Assembly: GCA_902702965.1 (NCBI GenBank)
Contig: CACRXP010000037.1
Span: 1,542,304 to 1,606,303, forward strand
Source of the DNA: Spirometra erinaceieuropaei
Taxonomy: Eukaryota; Platyhelminthes; Cestoda; Diphyllobothriidea; Diphyllobothriidae
DNA length: 64,000 nucleotides
Reading direction: 5' to 3'
Shown: positions 1-10,600 of the stretch, piece by piece
Layout: each line of letters starts with the position of its first letter
Numbering within the stretch: position 1 is the first letter of the stretch
The notes under the pieces: model-generated
Databases searched by the model: none
The model's input: the letters and a program-made list of their open reading frames with translations, nothing else
Told to the model about the DNA's origin: nothing
Made by a program: the position numbers and the translations under genes

Positions 1-3000
1 AGTCTCCTGCGGTGAGAGGAGTTTATGGTAGTCTTACAAGTAATACGGTGTTTAGCTAATCTGGTGAGTATGTGTTGCGTCAATTAGCTGTCACATGCCG
101 CAACCTTGAATTTTATTTATTGTCTTCTGTTACGGACGTCAGCGAATGTATTTTCTGTCTTGCAGAGCTGTCATATGGCCCGAGCGGCGTACCTATGAGG
201 AGTTTAACAAGATGATCATTAAAATTGCCCCAAATGTCGATCCCCTCCGACACCATGCGAAGGCAGCTGCGAAGTTGTAGGAAACACCGAAGTTTGAAGG
301 CCACGAATGACGATGCCACGACAGTAAATGATAATCTTTTCGGCTATTTCTTGCTGCGATCTTTCTTGAATTGTAGAATAGGAAACCACTGTCTGCTTAT
401 ATTGCGCATCATAATATGTAACTGAACTGTCCGTTTTTATTCAAATTATATCATATTATTGATCCGGTGTTTCGGATAGTTTTATCCAAGTAGTAATTTC
501 GGCAGCAGCGAGACAATGCGAATACATTGAGAAGCAGCGACAGTCGTATATTGAAACTTCTGAAATTGGACGACAGTTCAAACTTCTCTGGCGTCTGACA
601 GGTAACCATTGTTCTGCCGATGCCTTCTGACCGTCCACATGTTTATGTCTAAATTCCCGGCCTTACATACTTAAGAAAACTTTTACGACATACGCCTACC
701 TGGTTGTGAAAATTTGTTTTTTTCGAGTATTATTCTATGATGGTGAAAGTAAAAATATAAAGTCGGCCGTCATTAAGACTGTTGGTGGGTAGCGAATCAA
801 AGAGACGCAATGGATAAGCATGAGTGGTATTATCAAGGTACAACTAGCTGTATTGCTGAGCTGTTTGAACCCTCCTCGAATTAGAAACATCCTAACGCGG
901 AGCTTGTTTTCAGAGACCTCCAGTAAAAAATAAGCGGCCGACCCTCGGTATGAAACCTATTTCTAAGTTATATCGTCATGTTCTGGGGCTGGAAATTAAG
1001 TTAATATTTGAGCTAAAATAAAAACAAGTCGAAAGATATTAAATTAGTGGACTGGCCCAATCAACCTTACTGCGTTAACAAAATCCGTCCTTCAGAAAAG
1101 ACGGAGTAACGGACACCGGCATCACCATCCTACCTGCCGTCGCTTATTGATGCATTGTATCCTTGGTAAATCTGATGAACGGGCCAAAGTGGACACTATT
1201 CCTGAGTATTATTTATTCAAAGAGGAAAATATATTGTCCTGTTGAGCTAACAAGAATCCGATCATTTATGAAATGCGTGAGATAACTTCCAAAGGCGTTT
1301 TATGCTACATGCGGACCACAGTCTCTACACTAGCATCGTTCGACAGCATCACGCAAGTTTCTATCTTGTTATAAAATGCCGATCTGTGAACTAATAAGTG
1401 AAGAGTTCCAGTCAGTTAACTTCTGATCTACGAACGCATTCGCACCCAGAGCATCCGAAAATTTCCTCACGTGCCCGCTGACTGATTGGAGAACATGGCG
1501 AAGCCTTTCTGACCTTGATAGTAGTCTGCTTCTTCATTCTGACTTTAAGGGCGGTGTAATTGAGTTAAGAATGTTACACCTACTTAAGCGGCGAAATGTC
1601 AGAGTACGTCCAGACCAAACAGAAGGTACCATCAGATGCTTAGTATTCCCCCCCATGAGCTACAGTAATATCGGCTGACAAAACGACTGACAAATCAACG
1701 GTATTCCCCTTGGACCGGCGGCTTACTTTGCTTGAAGAAGTTGTTGACGGATACCTAGCTCTGTCTGCCCTGACCAAGCTTCAGTTAGGGTTATTTAAAC
1801 GCCTAATGAGAAACAAAGTTATACTTAAATCAGACAAAGCGCAGCATATCAATAGAGTTGCGAACAACTCCGAGTTAGAGTAGAGGCAGAGGTCAAAAAC
1901 GAACTGCCGCCCAGGCGCCCTCATGCGCCCCTGACAAACCAAGAGATGAACAGGCCTTGTTTACAAAAGTCGCGAAAACATGATAAGCTTACTGATGACT
2001 TCACCCTACGTAGCGTTTAATGTGACCACACTTGCGCGCTGCCTCAACTCGCAGTACAACAACACGTTGTAAAACTGGACAACCCATACCCGAAAATATT
2101 TTGCCGACAAATAAATACCGCGAGAATCTTTGAATAATGCAGGCACATGTGAAATACAGCATAAAGAGATGGGGAAGAAAATCACACAAATTTCGGATTT
2201 GGTTTCTTGATTGCTGAAACCTACTTGAAATGCATGATCAGCAGAACGCAATCCACAATCAGCCGATGGGCAATTCAACCCGATGCTCATCTGCCTCATG
2301 GGACTCCGCCTATTCCGCTGAATCTGCTGTAGACAAGTGACAATCATAAATGATATAATCCCCATATGAAGCCTGTTTGTAGGACGAGCCCACGGATTGG
2401 CTATGGCCGTCATTAGGGTGTTGGGGCGGCGTAAGATCACAGCATGGAATCTACATAAAAAACGGTGAATATAGCGTTTGTAGCAACGTCTTCTGACAGC
2501 ACAGCGCTGAATTCGTTAGCTGTATAGCCATGGCCTCGGATGTTGTTAGCGCCCGTTAGCGTAGACCTTTAGAGAAGTTCTTTGGCGTTCGGTAGACAAC
2601 CTGAAAGGCTTTAGTACCATCAAGTTGGTTATTCCTATCGACCAGATATGCGCGATTTAATCTTAACATGGGATCCATGAGCCTCACTAATCCATGAGAC
2701 ACTTATAAACCCTGTCAACTCCTCACATTCTCACTCTCTATGTTAGTGGTAATGAATTGTCAAAAACGATTTTGAAACTTGAAAGATTGCAACGAATTTG
2801 AGGGTAATCTTCGTTTCAGCGTATTTACCCTTGAGACAAAACACGATTGTCTCTACAACAGGGTCAGAGAACGTAATGACATCTTGTCCCCAATTTTCAT
2901 TCTTTGTCTTTTCCTGGAAAGAGGGAGTAGCCGTGCAGAGAATGCGTATATAACCATTGTTTCCAACGGAAATGCTGGTGAGACCGAATTTCCAGTCTCA

Positions 3001-3090
3001 GCAACTACCTGTTCAGATGAGAACGACCTAACGGGTAACACAACAAGTACCTATGGGCAGCGCAGAACTGCCAGTTCAGTGTTATTTAAT
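1..3090. other. No recognisable gene
   Basis: AT-rich sequence with only short chance open frames. I see no conserved protein motif, RNA gene or clear repeat. A minus-strand frame near 2195-2290 has a few residues (NQETKSEIC) resembling a linker seen in Penelope-like elements elsewhere in the window, but that is too short to call. Confidence 0.5.
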
Positions 3091-3094
3091 TTTG

Positions 3095-3720
3095 TATAAA
3101 ATGCTATCATGTACAGCATCTCGTGCTATCTGTTCCGGAATGCCAGTTTTTGCAAGAACGTTTCGGAAACCGTCGACTCCCTTCCTGCACCACTTGTGGT
3201 TTGAGTTGCACACAAACCGGAGGCAACCTTTAGGCGTCAGGCAAAGAAACCGAAAGATCCCTGCCACAGCAGGAAACGTCTGGAGTCATTTATCGTATCT
3301 GGTGCAACTGTGGACAAAGCAACTACGTCGGAGAAACTGGGAGACTGCTCCGTGCGCGAATCGCCGAACACGTGGCAGAAGTGCGGTGAAATGACGACGG
3401 CCCTCAATGTGCGGCTTTTTGACGTGATCCGGTCACACATTCAAGTTGGAAGAGACGACATTCTCGAGATATAGGACAATCGCGTGAGCCGCGGGCCACC
3501 TGAGTCATGGTTCATTGGACCCCGGTCTGTTAACAAATGCAATGACCTTCCCCCCTCCATATCCGGTGCTGAGACAACCTGGGCAGAGTAATTAGTGACG
3601 CGGGGAGCAAACTGAAATATAATAGTCGAGCAATCGTCACACGATCATCCAGCAACCATGATGAAATTGCAGGGATTATCGACTCGAATGTCGACCATTG
3701 AACAATCCTCATATTTATTA
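3095..3720 (+). mobile_element. Penelope-like element remnant, 3' part with GIY-YIG domain
   Basis: This is the 3' part of a Penelope-like retroelement, a class encoding a reverse transcriptase followed by a GIY-YIG endonuclease. In one frame the segment near 3275-3390 reads GVIYRIWCNCGQSNYVGETG, then RARIAEH: the GIY-YIG core with its cysteine pair, tyrosine, and the arginine and glutamate-histidine positions. Further on, GHTFKLEE (about 3435) and ESWFIGP...NKCNDLP (about 3510-3550) match the C-terminal region seen in the window's other copies. A stop follows AEVR, and the linker upstream is in another frame, so the copy is dead. The reverse transcriptase part is missing. Repeat family R1 follows downstream. 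Confidence 0.8.
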
Positions 3721-3730
3721 CAACAGTTCA

Positions 3731-3762
3731 GAAGAAGAAGAAGAAGAAGAGGAAGAAGAAGA
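3731..3762. repeat. (GAA)n microsatellite
   Basis: About ten GAA units with one GAG-type interruption, lying just after the GIY-YIG remnant. Confidence 0.9.
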
Positions 3763-3884
3763 TGCGATCACTGACACATGTAGTTTATTTCGCTTGATGT
3801 TTCAGATTCTTATTTGAAACCATCATCAGAAACGTCTGAAGACAAAGGTAATGGAGACACAAAGACTGCTATATTTATAGTACG

Positions 3885-4320
3885 TACAGTGAGTGACCTA
3901 TCTCATGAAATGTTGACTGAAATTTTGAAGCGCGTTTTCGATTAGGAAGAATTACTTAGGCGCGGTTGTAATACTAATTATCCTGCGGCATAATCGTATA
4001 GTATTTCGGACTCGGCAGGATGTCGGCTTTTAAACACACTGCTTTTTAATCTCCTGTAAAAAAGCGTACTCGGTCAAAAATGAATACTTAAGTAGTGTGC
4101 ATTTTTCTCATTTATTTTCGATGGTGTTGCAAATTCAAATATATGTTATAGAAACAATAAACCACAGTACGCTTTCTTTCAGTCAATTAATAGAGAATCA
4201 CGGCTTTTTATATTTTTTATTCAAGAAAGGAGTATAATTAGGCTTTTAAAAAGTTTCTAATTATGAGATTTTTTAAGACCGCGCAATGTCCATTCACATA
4301 GCATCTTAACTGACCGTTTA
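3885..4320 (+). repeat. Repeat family R1, single copy between two PLE remnants
   Basis: Starts near GTGACCTATCTCATGAAATG and contains the blocks TTACTTAGGCGCGGTTG and TTTTTAAGACCGCGCAATGT (written here in consensus form). The same ordered blocks occur at 29815-30195 and, inverted, at 30437-30825; a shorter related form makes up 48957-49455. It sits downstream of the 3' end of the + strand PLE on its left and also of the 3' end of the minus-strand PLE on its right. That is where a PLE terminal repeat (pLTR) is expected. The pLTR assignment is inference. Confidence 0.65.
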
Positions 4321-4399
4321 TGACAGTTGAGCGTCCTCGCCCTTCCCACGTGACTGATTCCCTACTCAGGAAATGATTCAGCACTGAATATGGTACCGG

Positions 4400-5010
4400 G
4401 AGGTCATTGAGCTTGTTGATAGATTGTGGGCTTGAAAACCATGATTCGAGCAGCTAGCGTTTCACGCGGTTGTCACTCCCTGTGAGGATTCCGACCCCTT
4501 AGAACTTAAAAATACGGCCGAGTTTCGTGGAATGAGCTGCTACCTGAGAGCTGGCGACTTTCCTTCTCACTACTGCTGCGTGCTCAACGATGCGCATCGG
4601 GAGTAATTTCCCAGTTTCTCCCACGTAGTTGCTCTGTCCGCAACTGTACCAGATCCGTCAAACGACTCCAGACGTTTCCTGCCGAGGCAGCGGCTATTTC
4701 GGCCTCATGGCTTGGCGCCTAATGGTTGCTTCCGGCCTGAATGCAACCCAAATTCCAAGCGGAGTGAGAGGGTGGTTGACGGCTTCCAAGACTTTTTCAC
4801 GTAAAAAAGCGCTCACCAAAATTTAGGGCCGTTTGGATTTGGTTTCTTGAGTCAAAACTTCAGAAGTTGGATACGTTGGGCGTGTCCAAGGCGATTCGCC
4901 GTTCTCATATACGAGTAGTAGGACTGCACTGCTGCAATCATGTTGGTAGGCTTGACGTCGCCTGTGTTAAGTGAGGTTTCATGCCTTAGCACCTACATTT
5001 GTTCCACTTG
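4400..5010 (-). mobile_element. Penelope-like element remnant, internally deleted
   Basis: Read on the minus strand this is a scrambled PLE. A short N-terminal block (about 5010-4950) resembles one at 13280-13330. Next comes an ENRLGHAQ-like block (about 4925-4870), a linker containing RETKSKRP, then GIY-YIG residues (about 4690-4590) and the INKLNDLP-like C-terminal motif (about 4440-4400). The reverse transcriptase core between the first and later blocks is absent. Stops and frameshifts interrupt every part. Confidence 0.7.
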
Positions 5011-5014
5011 GCAG

Positions 5015-5745
5015 TCTAGACCATCGAACTACTCAAGACGTACCTTACGTTCGTCGGAACAACCTACGAGCAGGTGAAGGGCACGCCAACGTTTTCGCCG
5101 ATTTCAGGACTCAGCCGATGCCGTCCTTCAACGGTTGGAGTAGCTGATTTTCCGACACTACAAACCGAAGTTATTGGTTCGGTATGTGGATGATGCCTTT
5201 GTCGTCATCAAATGGAGTCAGATGCTAGCCGTTTGCAGAACGTCTCAACAGAGTCTTCAATGGCACACAATTTACGATGGAGGAGGAAGAGAACAACCAA
5301 TTGGTGCTTCTGGATGTCCTCTTTTCCCGCAGTGATTATGGTGGCTTAAATACCAAAACAGTTCAGGAAAGCAACAAATACTACGCAAGTACTGAATTTA
5401 ACCAGTAACCACCCGGTCGGTCACAAACGCAGTTGTGTAGTGGCGTTATACCGGCGCCTTGAGGCACATTGCAATGAAACGGAAGGCAAGGTTACTTAAT
5501 TGCAATATCTTCGACGGGTACTGAGAGCCAATAGTTACCCGCTCAACTGTGGCAGCCGGTTCGTACGCAGACTAAACCAGAATCCAAATCCAACCGGCCC
5601 TAAATTTTGGCGTGCGCTTCTGTACGTGAGGAATTTCTTGGAAGCTTTTAACCGCCTTCTCACACCACTTGGAATTGGGGTTGCACTCAGGACGGAAACA
5701 ACAATCAGGCGCCAAGCCATTAGGCCATTTTTAGCTGCTAAGTAG
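5015..5745 (+). mobile_element. Penelope-like element remnant, reverse transcriptase with YVDD
   Basis: Plus-strand fragment of a PLE reverse transcriptase. A TTYEQVKGTP block (about 5060-5090) is followed, after a frameshift, by the catalytic box RYVDDAFVV; the YVDD codons are at 5183-5194. A longer open stretch (5500-5745) covers the linker between polymerase and endonuclease, including PNPTGPKFWRAL and GIGVALRTETTIRRQAIRP. The frame breaks between these blocks, so it cannot make an intact enzyme. It abuts the minus-strand fragment at about 5010, which suggests one element landed in another or an inversion. Confidence 0.8.
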
Positions 5746-6960
5746 CCGAGAACTTTATAAGTGGATAGAAAACATGTTAAATAAGTACTAGAGACAAGTC
5801 AAGACGGCATGAGTATTTGAACTTTGCTTATAGATGCGAATTATCAAAGCAATTGCTTAAAAGGTTTACGTCTGGTCTCACTCGTTGTTTTGTGGACCCG
5901 CAGTTTTATGAACTTGAACTATTGATGCCTTTGCGGAAAATGGCAGCTTTAGCGCATTCGTCCATTCTGCTCGTTAAAATTTGCTTCGTCGGAGAACGAA
6001 TCTGTGGGGAAAAATTGCAGTATTGATTTTTACTTTCTTTTTTGCTAATTACAAACGAAACAGTATATTTTCAGTCAAGTCGATGAGCGACGTCGGAACT
6101 TGGAAAACAGTGCCTATAGGGCAATAGAAGACAAGGATAAGTATTTCCGGCATCATACGGCTTTGTTTGTTTCCCAGATTTTCTAGCGGAAGTACATGTG
6201 AAATCGTCAACATCTTTGACATCTAGTCCCGCTCTGTTCTTTGTAAAACATCAGTTAAATCAACACAGCTTGCTGAGACGGACTGACGCTTATCGATCTT
6301 CCTCCACTCGCGCTGACGACCAAATTTAAAACCATCGCCGCCTAACCTAATACACCTATCAATTGCCGTTCATGTTTTCATGTTTTATGAATAAAAAAAT
6401 TAATTTCCGTTGCCCAAGTCTTCGGACCTGTTGGTGCCATATGAAGGTGCCAGTTTGTTAAATAAAAGACAAACTTTTAAACGCATATTGGATTGACACG
6501 GAAATATGGGTCCGCCGCAATGAAAGTGGCCCTCCTCTAAATTTTAGGGAGTGGTTGCAGTTAGGATTATAGTTGATGGCACGGGTAATGTTAGTGTAAG
6601 TGCTGTGGCTAAAGTCGGGCTGATGTGCTTTCAAGCAAACTAGTACATTAAAAATGCAATTTACCTTCTAGCTTCAAGTTAATCGACCCAAAAATTTGCG
6701 CTAACGACATATTTTATCGCAAATCATGAAGAGATTCTGATGGCGTGGAAGTTCGCAGAGGGTGAAAGACGAGGAAAATTTATTTCTTATTGACAACCTT
6801 GGCGGCTGATTGCGTCACTAGATAACCTGCCTCGAAAAAAAACATTGATCTGAGGGAGATAGTAGACGTAATGGTTAAAAACGAATTCGACACAAAAGAT
6901 ATACACATATACATATTATGACAGTAGGCACACACCGATCAGGTAGGTTACGGAACATGC
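5746..6960. other. No recognisable gene
   Basis: AT-rich sequence; the short open frames show no domain. No clear repeat apart from simple sequence. Confidence 0.5.
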
Positions 6961-7062
6961 TCGTTTCGCTGTGCCTTGGGGCTCATACTAGAACTCTCGC
7001 AGGCAGTCGCACAGCGACTAGTGGTAGATGTAGATGAGATGTTACAGACGAAGGCAAGGGGG

Positions 7063-7205
7063 AACGGAATGGCCATTTCTGTCTTATTAGTCGACATCAA
7101 CCAGTCCTACCCAACTCCTAGCGTGGATCACTTGAGATTCGAAGCCGGGATCTTCGGTCATGTAGTTTGACACTACCATTGAGCCACGGTCCCGTTGTCT
7201 TGTCG
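7063..7205 (-). repeat. tRNA-headed SINE-like repeat (minus)
   Basis: On the minus strand an A-box-like TGGCTCAATGG is followed by a B-box-like GGCTTCGAATCT (7134-7146), then a body with AATAAGxCAGAAATGGCCATTCC spacing shared by the other copies. It forms an inverted pair with the next copy, and head sequences match over about 45 bp. I infer a tRNA-derived SINE; no functional tRNA cloverleaf is claimed. Confidence 0.65.
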
Positions 7206-7395
7206 GTTGTGATCGGGAATATCAATTATGACAGTGGGCGCTCACCGATCAGGCATGTAGAGTGTCAAACTCCATGACCAAAGATCCCGGGTTCGAATCT
7301 CAAGTGATCCACGCTTGGGGTTGTGTATGACTGGCTGATGACAGCTAATAAGCCAGAGATGACCATTCCCTGTTTCTGTCGGTAACACCTTATCT
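7205..7395 (+). repeat. tRNA-headed SINE-like repeat (plus)
   Basis: Plus-strand copy with the B box GGGTTCGAATCTC (7289-7301). It is followed by the body GACTGGCTGATGACAGCTAA and the segment ending CTGTCGGTAACACC. The head is the mirror of the copy at 7063-7205. Confidence 0.65.
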
Positions 7396-7424
7396 ACATA
7401 TATATGCAGTATGTTATGACCAAT

Positions 7425-7600
7425 AAAGACAAAGGAGACTGAAATGGCCCTTTCTTGGCCTATTAGCCAGTCATACCCAACCCCGAAGTGTGAAATACCC
7501 GAGGCTCGAGAGAGAGTTCGTAAGGTATAACGGAACGAGTGAGTTCCGTAAGAACAATCGGTGAACGCCCCCTACCATTGTATATTCCCGATCGAAACCG
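7425..7600. repeat. Composite SINE-like fragments
   Basis: 7425-7490 is a minus-strand body fragment (AGCCAGTCATACCCAACCCC). It joins a plus-strand 3' segment (7500-7600) with GAGTTCCGTAAGAACAATCG and CCCCTACCATTGTATATTCC. The junction near 7495 looks like a break or nested insertion. Confidence 0.55.
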
Positions 7601-7607
7601 ACAGGGC

Positions 7608-7888
7608 AGCGGGCTCGTAGCCCAGTGGTTAAAGACGTGGACTGCTAACTAACAGGTCGCGAGTTCGAGCCTCGTGTGTTCCGTACTTCGGGGCTTGATA
7701 TGATTGGCTGACGACTGCTAATAAGCCAGAAATAGCCATTCCAGTCTCCCTTGTCTTTGTCGGTAATATCATTCTGCCTATATCATGCGCCGCTGTGCGG
7801 CTGCTGGTTGGGCTCGTGAGAGAGCTGTAAGGAACAACGGAACGAGGGAGTTCCGTAAGAAGGTTCGATGAGCCTCCCTACCATCACA
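7608..7888 (+). repeat. Near-complete tRNA-headed SINE-like repeat
   Basis: The most complete copy. The head has A box TAGCCCAGTGG (7618-7628) and B box GAGTTCGAGCCTC (7661-7673). The body is GATTGGCTGACGACTGCTAA, and the 3' part carries GCGCCGCTGTGCGGCTGCTGG, GAGTTCCGTAAGAA and CTACCATCAC. The A/B box spacing fits an internal Pol III promoter. The 3' block recurs at 10435-10600, 32505-32680 and 56225-56338. Confidence 0.75.
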
Positions 7889-8010
7889 TGTATATATATA
7901 TATATATATATGGAAGAGGAGGATGAGGCGATCTCCCCAGAGATCGCCTCATCCTCCTCTTCCATATTAACACCTGGGGTCAGCATTTTTGCCTATATCC
8001 ATATATATAT
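7888..8010. repeat. (TA)n runs flanking a perfect hairpin
   Basis: TA runs at about 7889-7910 and 8001-8012 flank a palindrome at 7908-7967. Its arms are 28 bp, perfect, with a four-base CCCA loop, and purine-rich on one side (GGAAGAGGAGGATGAGGCG). Another TA run lies at about 8328-8342. Confidence 0.9.
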
Positions 8011-8212
8011 ATAGCAGCGAGGAGGGACGACAGAGAATGCGAGTAGATTGATACAGCACTGTTTCGGGCTTATTCTGCCTTCATTCATGTTTATGTTTCT
8101 GGACGCAGCTGCTGGTGGTCAGGGTTATGATTAGCTGAATATAGGCAGACTAAGCCCGAAACAGTGCTGTATCAATCTACTCGCAGTCTCTGTCGTCCCT
8201 CCTCGCTGCTAT
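8011..8212. mobile_element. MITE-like element with ~70-bp terminal inverted repeats
   Basis: 8011-8080 and 8143-8212 are inverted copies differing at about two positions, with a 62-bp core of one mismatch and a spacer of about 62 bp. Termini begin ATAGCAGCGAGGAGGGACGA. No protein is encoded. The size and TIR layout suggest a non-autonomous DNA element, but I could not define a target-site duplication because the left flank is a TA run. Confidence 0.55.
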
Positions 8213-8387
8213 TATGACTTGGCCGACTTCGGCCTGGTAATTGGTTGCCTGTTCGTGACCTTTGCCACACATACGGAGCTTGTTTGCTTTGTGAAGCCAA
8301 TAGATCGGTGTGCGCCCATTCCTGATTGATATATATATATATGGCAAATGTATTATATCGTACTCCTGACATAAGTATTACCTTAAG

Positions 8388-8461
8388 GCCCAGACACACG
8401 TTTCGCCGATAGTCTGTCGCTGCGTGACACGGCTGCGAGGGGTTCGGCTCATCACTGGGTT
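8388..8461 (-). ncRNA. Hammerhead-ribozyme-like motif (copy 1, degenerate)
   Basis: On the minus strand the order is: stem I strand CCCA (8456-8459 region), core GTGATGA (8449-8455), stem II GCCG (8445-8448) with CGGC (8405-8408), GAAA (8401-8404), a minimal stem III, GTC (8395-8393), then UGGG of stem I. Canonical type I hammerheads need CUGANGA, so this copy has C-to-G at the first core base, which normally abolishes cleavage. Spacing, GAAA, stem II and the GUC cleavage triplet all fit. Hammerheads of this minimal type are known in Penelope-like elements. It is a fossil, not shown to be active. Confidence 0.5.
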
Positions 8462-8564
8462 CCCCAGGTAAATGAACTGCAGAGAAGAATTAAGTGAATA
8501 ATTTCAGACATTATTCAGTGCAGCACACGCATATACAGCACGTGACCTATCTCATAAAATCTGA

Positions 8565-10349
8565 TAACGGAAACTGATGAGAGAATTTCTGGACGCCTTT
8601 AACGTGGCGCATTTTGTTCGCTCACTCACATCCTTCAATGAAATGTCCTTTTCTTGTTCAGAAGTTGTTATTACGTAATTGTATCAAGTAAAATATCCGT
8701 AAATATTAGCGAAAATAGATGTTGGAATATATTCGTGCAAACCCCTATGCTAATACATGTCCTTGACTCCAGTTACGCATCTGGGCGACTTTTTCATTGA
8801 AAGGACAGTAATTTACTCTCGAGAGTTTTAATAAACAGATTTAGTCGGAAGAGACCATGGTTATCAACCGGCTAACAAAAAGGTTATTTTAAGAAAACCA
8901 GGGGTTTTATCAATTTCTTTATGACAAATTAGCAGATCTGTGCGATTTGGAGCCCTAAAGTGCAATGATACCTAAAATAGAGATTCCTTCGTTGAAGTGG
9001 GCTGAAACTGTTTTGCAGTTTGGAAAATTCTCCCTGATGTCACATAGATGCCCATCACGGAATGGTCAGTTCCAACTTTAAACATTTGAAACACTGGTTT
9101 TCTAGTAGTTTAGATTCTGCGCATACTTTTTTTCAGAAATAGAACGAACAAAACATTTTAGTTTCATCAAAATATCAGTATTTATAAGGGCGTTCTGCCG
9201 TCCAGTCATAATCGAAGAACGGAGTCTGAAAGGGACCATAAACAGTGGAAATGGCCTCAATGTAAGGTGAAAGGCATGTTGTTGCGTTTACGATAGAAAA
9301 ATATTAGTATTGCTTAGGAATGTGAAATAAACCGTCAAAAGTATCAAATGTTTACTTGGCCTCGGCGTGCAAAAATGCAAAGTACACAGAGATACGTCGA
9401 CGGAGTGCAGTAATAAAGCACTTCCTAAAGAGGAAACTTATTATAGAAAGTTTTCTTATTGATCCAAGGCATATTTTTTGGTGACTTTCATTGTGGGTAG
9501 TCATTTTTCTCGAAACTGAATTTTGGTGTTTGAATGATCTTCACATTGACCCAGACGACCATCTTTATGAAAAGGAGCGCCTTATAGCTCACTAATTCGG
9601 TAAAAGCCCTCAGGAACAATCTTATTTTAAAGTTCTCAAAAGATAGGAAAATCAGAATCTATCTTTATGGCCGATCGGGTGAAAACGCTGCAAGTCATAA
9701 AGTATTCAGCAATATTTCAAGGCCGATCTGAAACTCAACGTAATCCAAAACAAAGGAAAAGTATAAATTAATTTAACGGAAGAAAAGTTCTTTCTATAAA
9801 CACAAAATAGTATGTTTGCGATCACGCTTGTCAGTTCTATTTAAATTTATTATGCACCGACCGGCCTCATGGCATGTCACCTTATGAAAACATTTGATCC
9901 TACGATGTCCCCATCGGCGAACTCAAGCAAATCCAGCTCATCTTGTTGAACCCTATCTTATTTAACCCAAATAGTCAAGGAAATTATGAAACACTGGAAA
10001 ACTGTTTAGGAATCTATACCCAGAATGTAGGCAGTTAAAAAACCGTCATATATGAAGTCACACTATTTATTAAACGATATTTCGATGTAAACTTCACTAA
10101 GGCATCGTTATTAGACGTTACGTTAAGTCTACTTTCATATTTACTACGTGGTTGGTTTGAAAATACACTCTATACATCTAAAAACGAACTTTATTTAATT
10201 AGAGCCATTTCTGGCGTTTTCGGGATATTGCGCTTTTCAAAATAAATCGGTATTTCTAAAAAACGCAACACTGCCTATAATATTAACTTTATGTTTTTGA
10301 TTCTTTTAAACTTTTACCTTATTAACATAGAAATCGAACTCATGAAATG
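8565..10349. other. No recognisable gene
   Basis: AT-rich, many stops in all frames, no recognised domain. A short block at 8537-8565 (GTGACCTATCTCATAAAAT) matches the start of repeat family R1. Confidence 0.5.
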
Positions 10350-10394
10350 GTGTCGGTTTGCGAATGATTGACAATCATTCGTAAATTTCGACAC
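10350..10394. repeat. Imperfect long hairpin
   Basis: GTGTCG ... GAATGATTG pairs with CAATCATTC ... CGACAC around a single-base centre. Arms are 21-23 nt with two mismatches or bulges. No nearby gene explains it. Confidence 0.8.
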
Positions 10395-10434
10395 ATTTAA
10401 TGAGTTAGGTCACTAACTGTATATGTACGCACAG

Positions 10435-10600
10435 AATAGCATTACCGACAAAAACAAGAGAGACTGCTACTCAGACTATATCGCTCGCCGCTGTGCGGTT
10501 ACGGGCAGGGCTCGAGACAAAGCCCAAGGCAAAACGGGACTAGCAAGTTCCGTGGCATGGTCGATGAGCGTCCATCCACCGTATCTGCAGTGATGACTGA
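10435..10600 (+). repeat. SINE-like 3' block
   Basis: Matches the 3' part of the 7608-7888 copy: ATTACCGACAAAAACAAG, then CGCCGCTGTGCGGTTACGGG and GCAAGTTCCGTGGC. The tRNA-like head is missing. Confidence 0.65.

Noticed and set aside
2006..2440. 144-codon minus frame with NQETKSEIC, possible PLE linker
   Set aside because: Only a handful of residues match, with no neighbouring PLE motif.
7610..7682. Possible functional tRNA gene with A and B boxes
   Set aside because: The sequence continues into a repeated body, and the arms do not fold into a clean cloverleaf; a SINE head fits better.
8110..8180. CTGAATA, GGC/GCC stem and CGAAAC in the MITE-like element as a ribozyme
   Set aside because: The core lacks the second invariant G and the proposed stem I does not pair next to the core.
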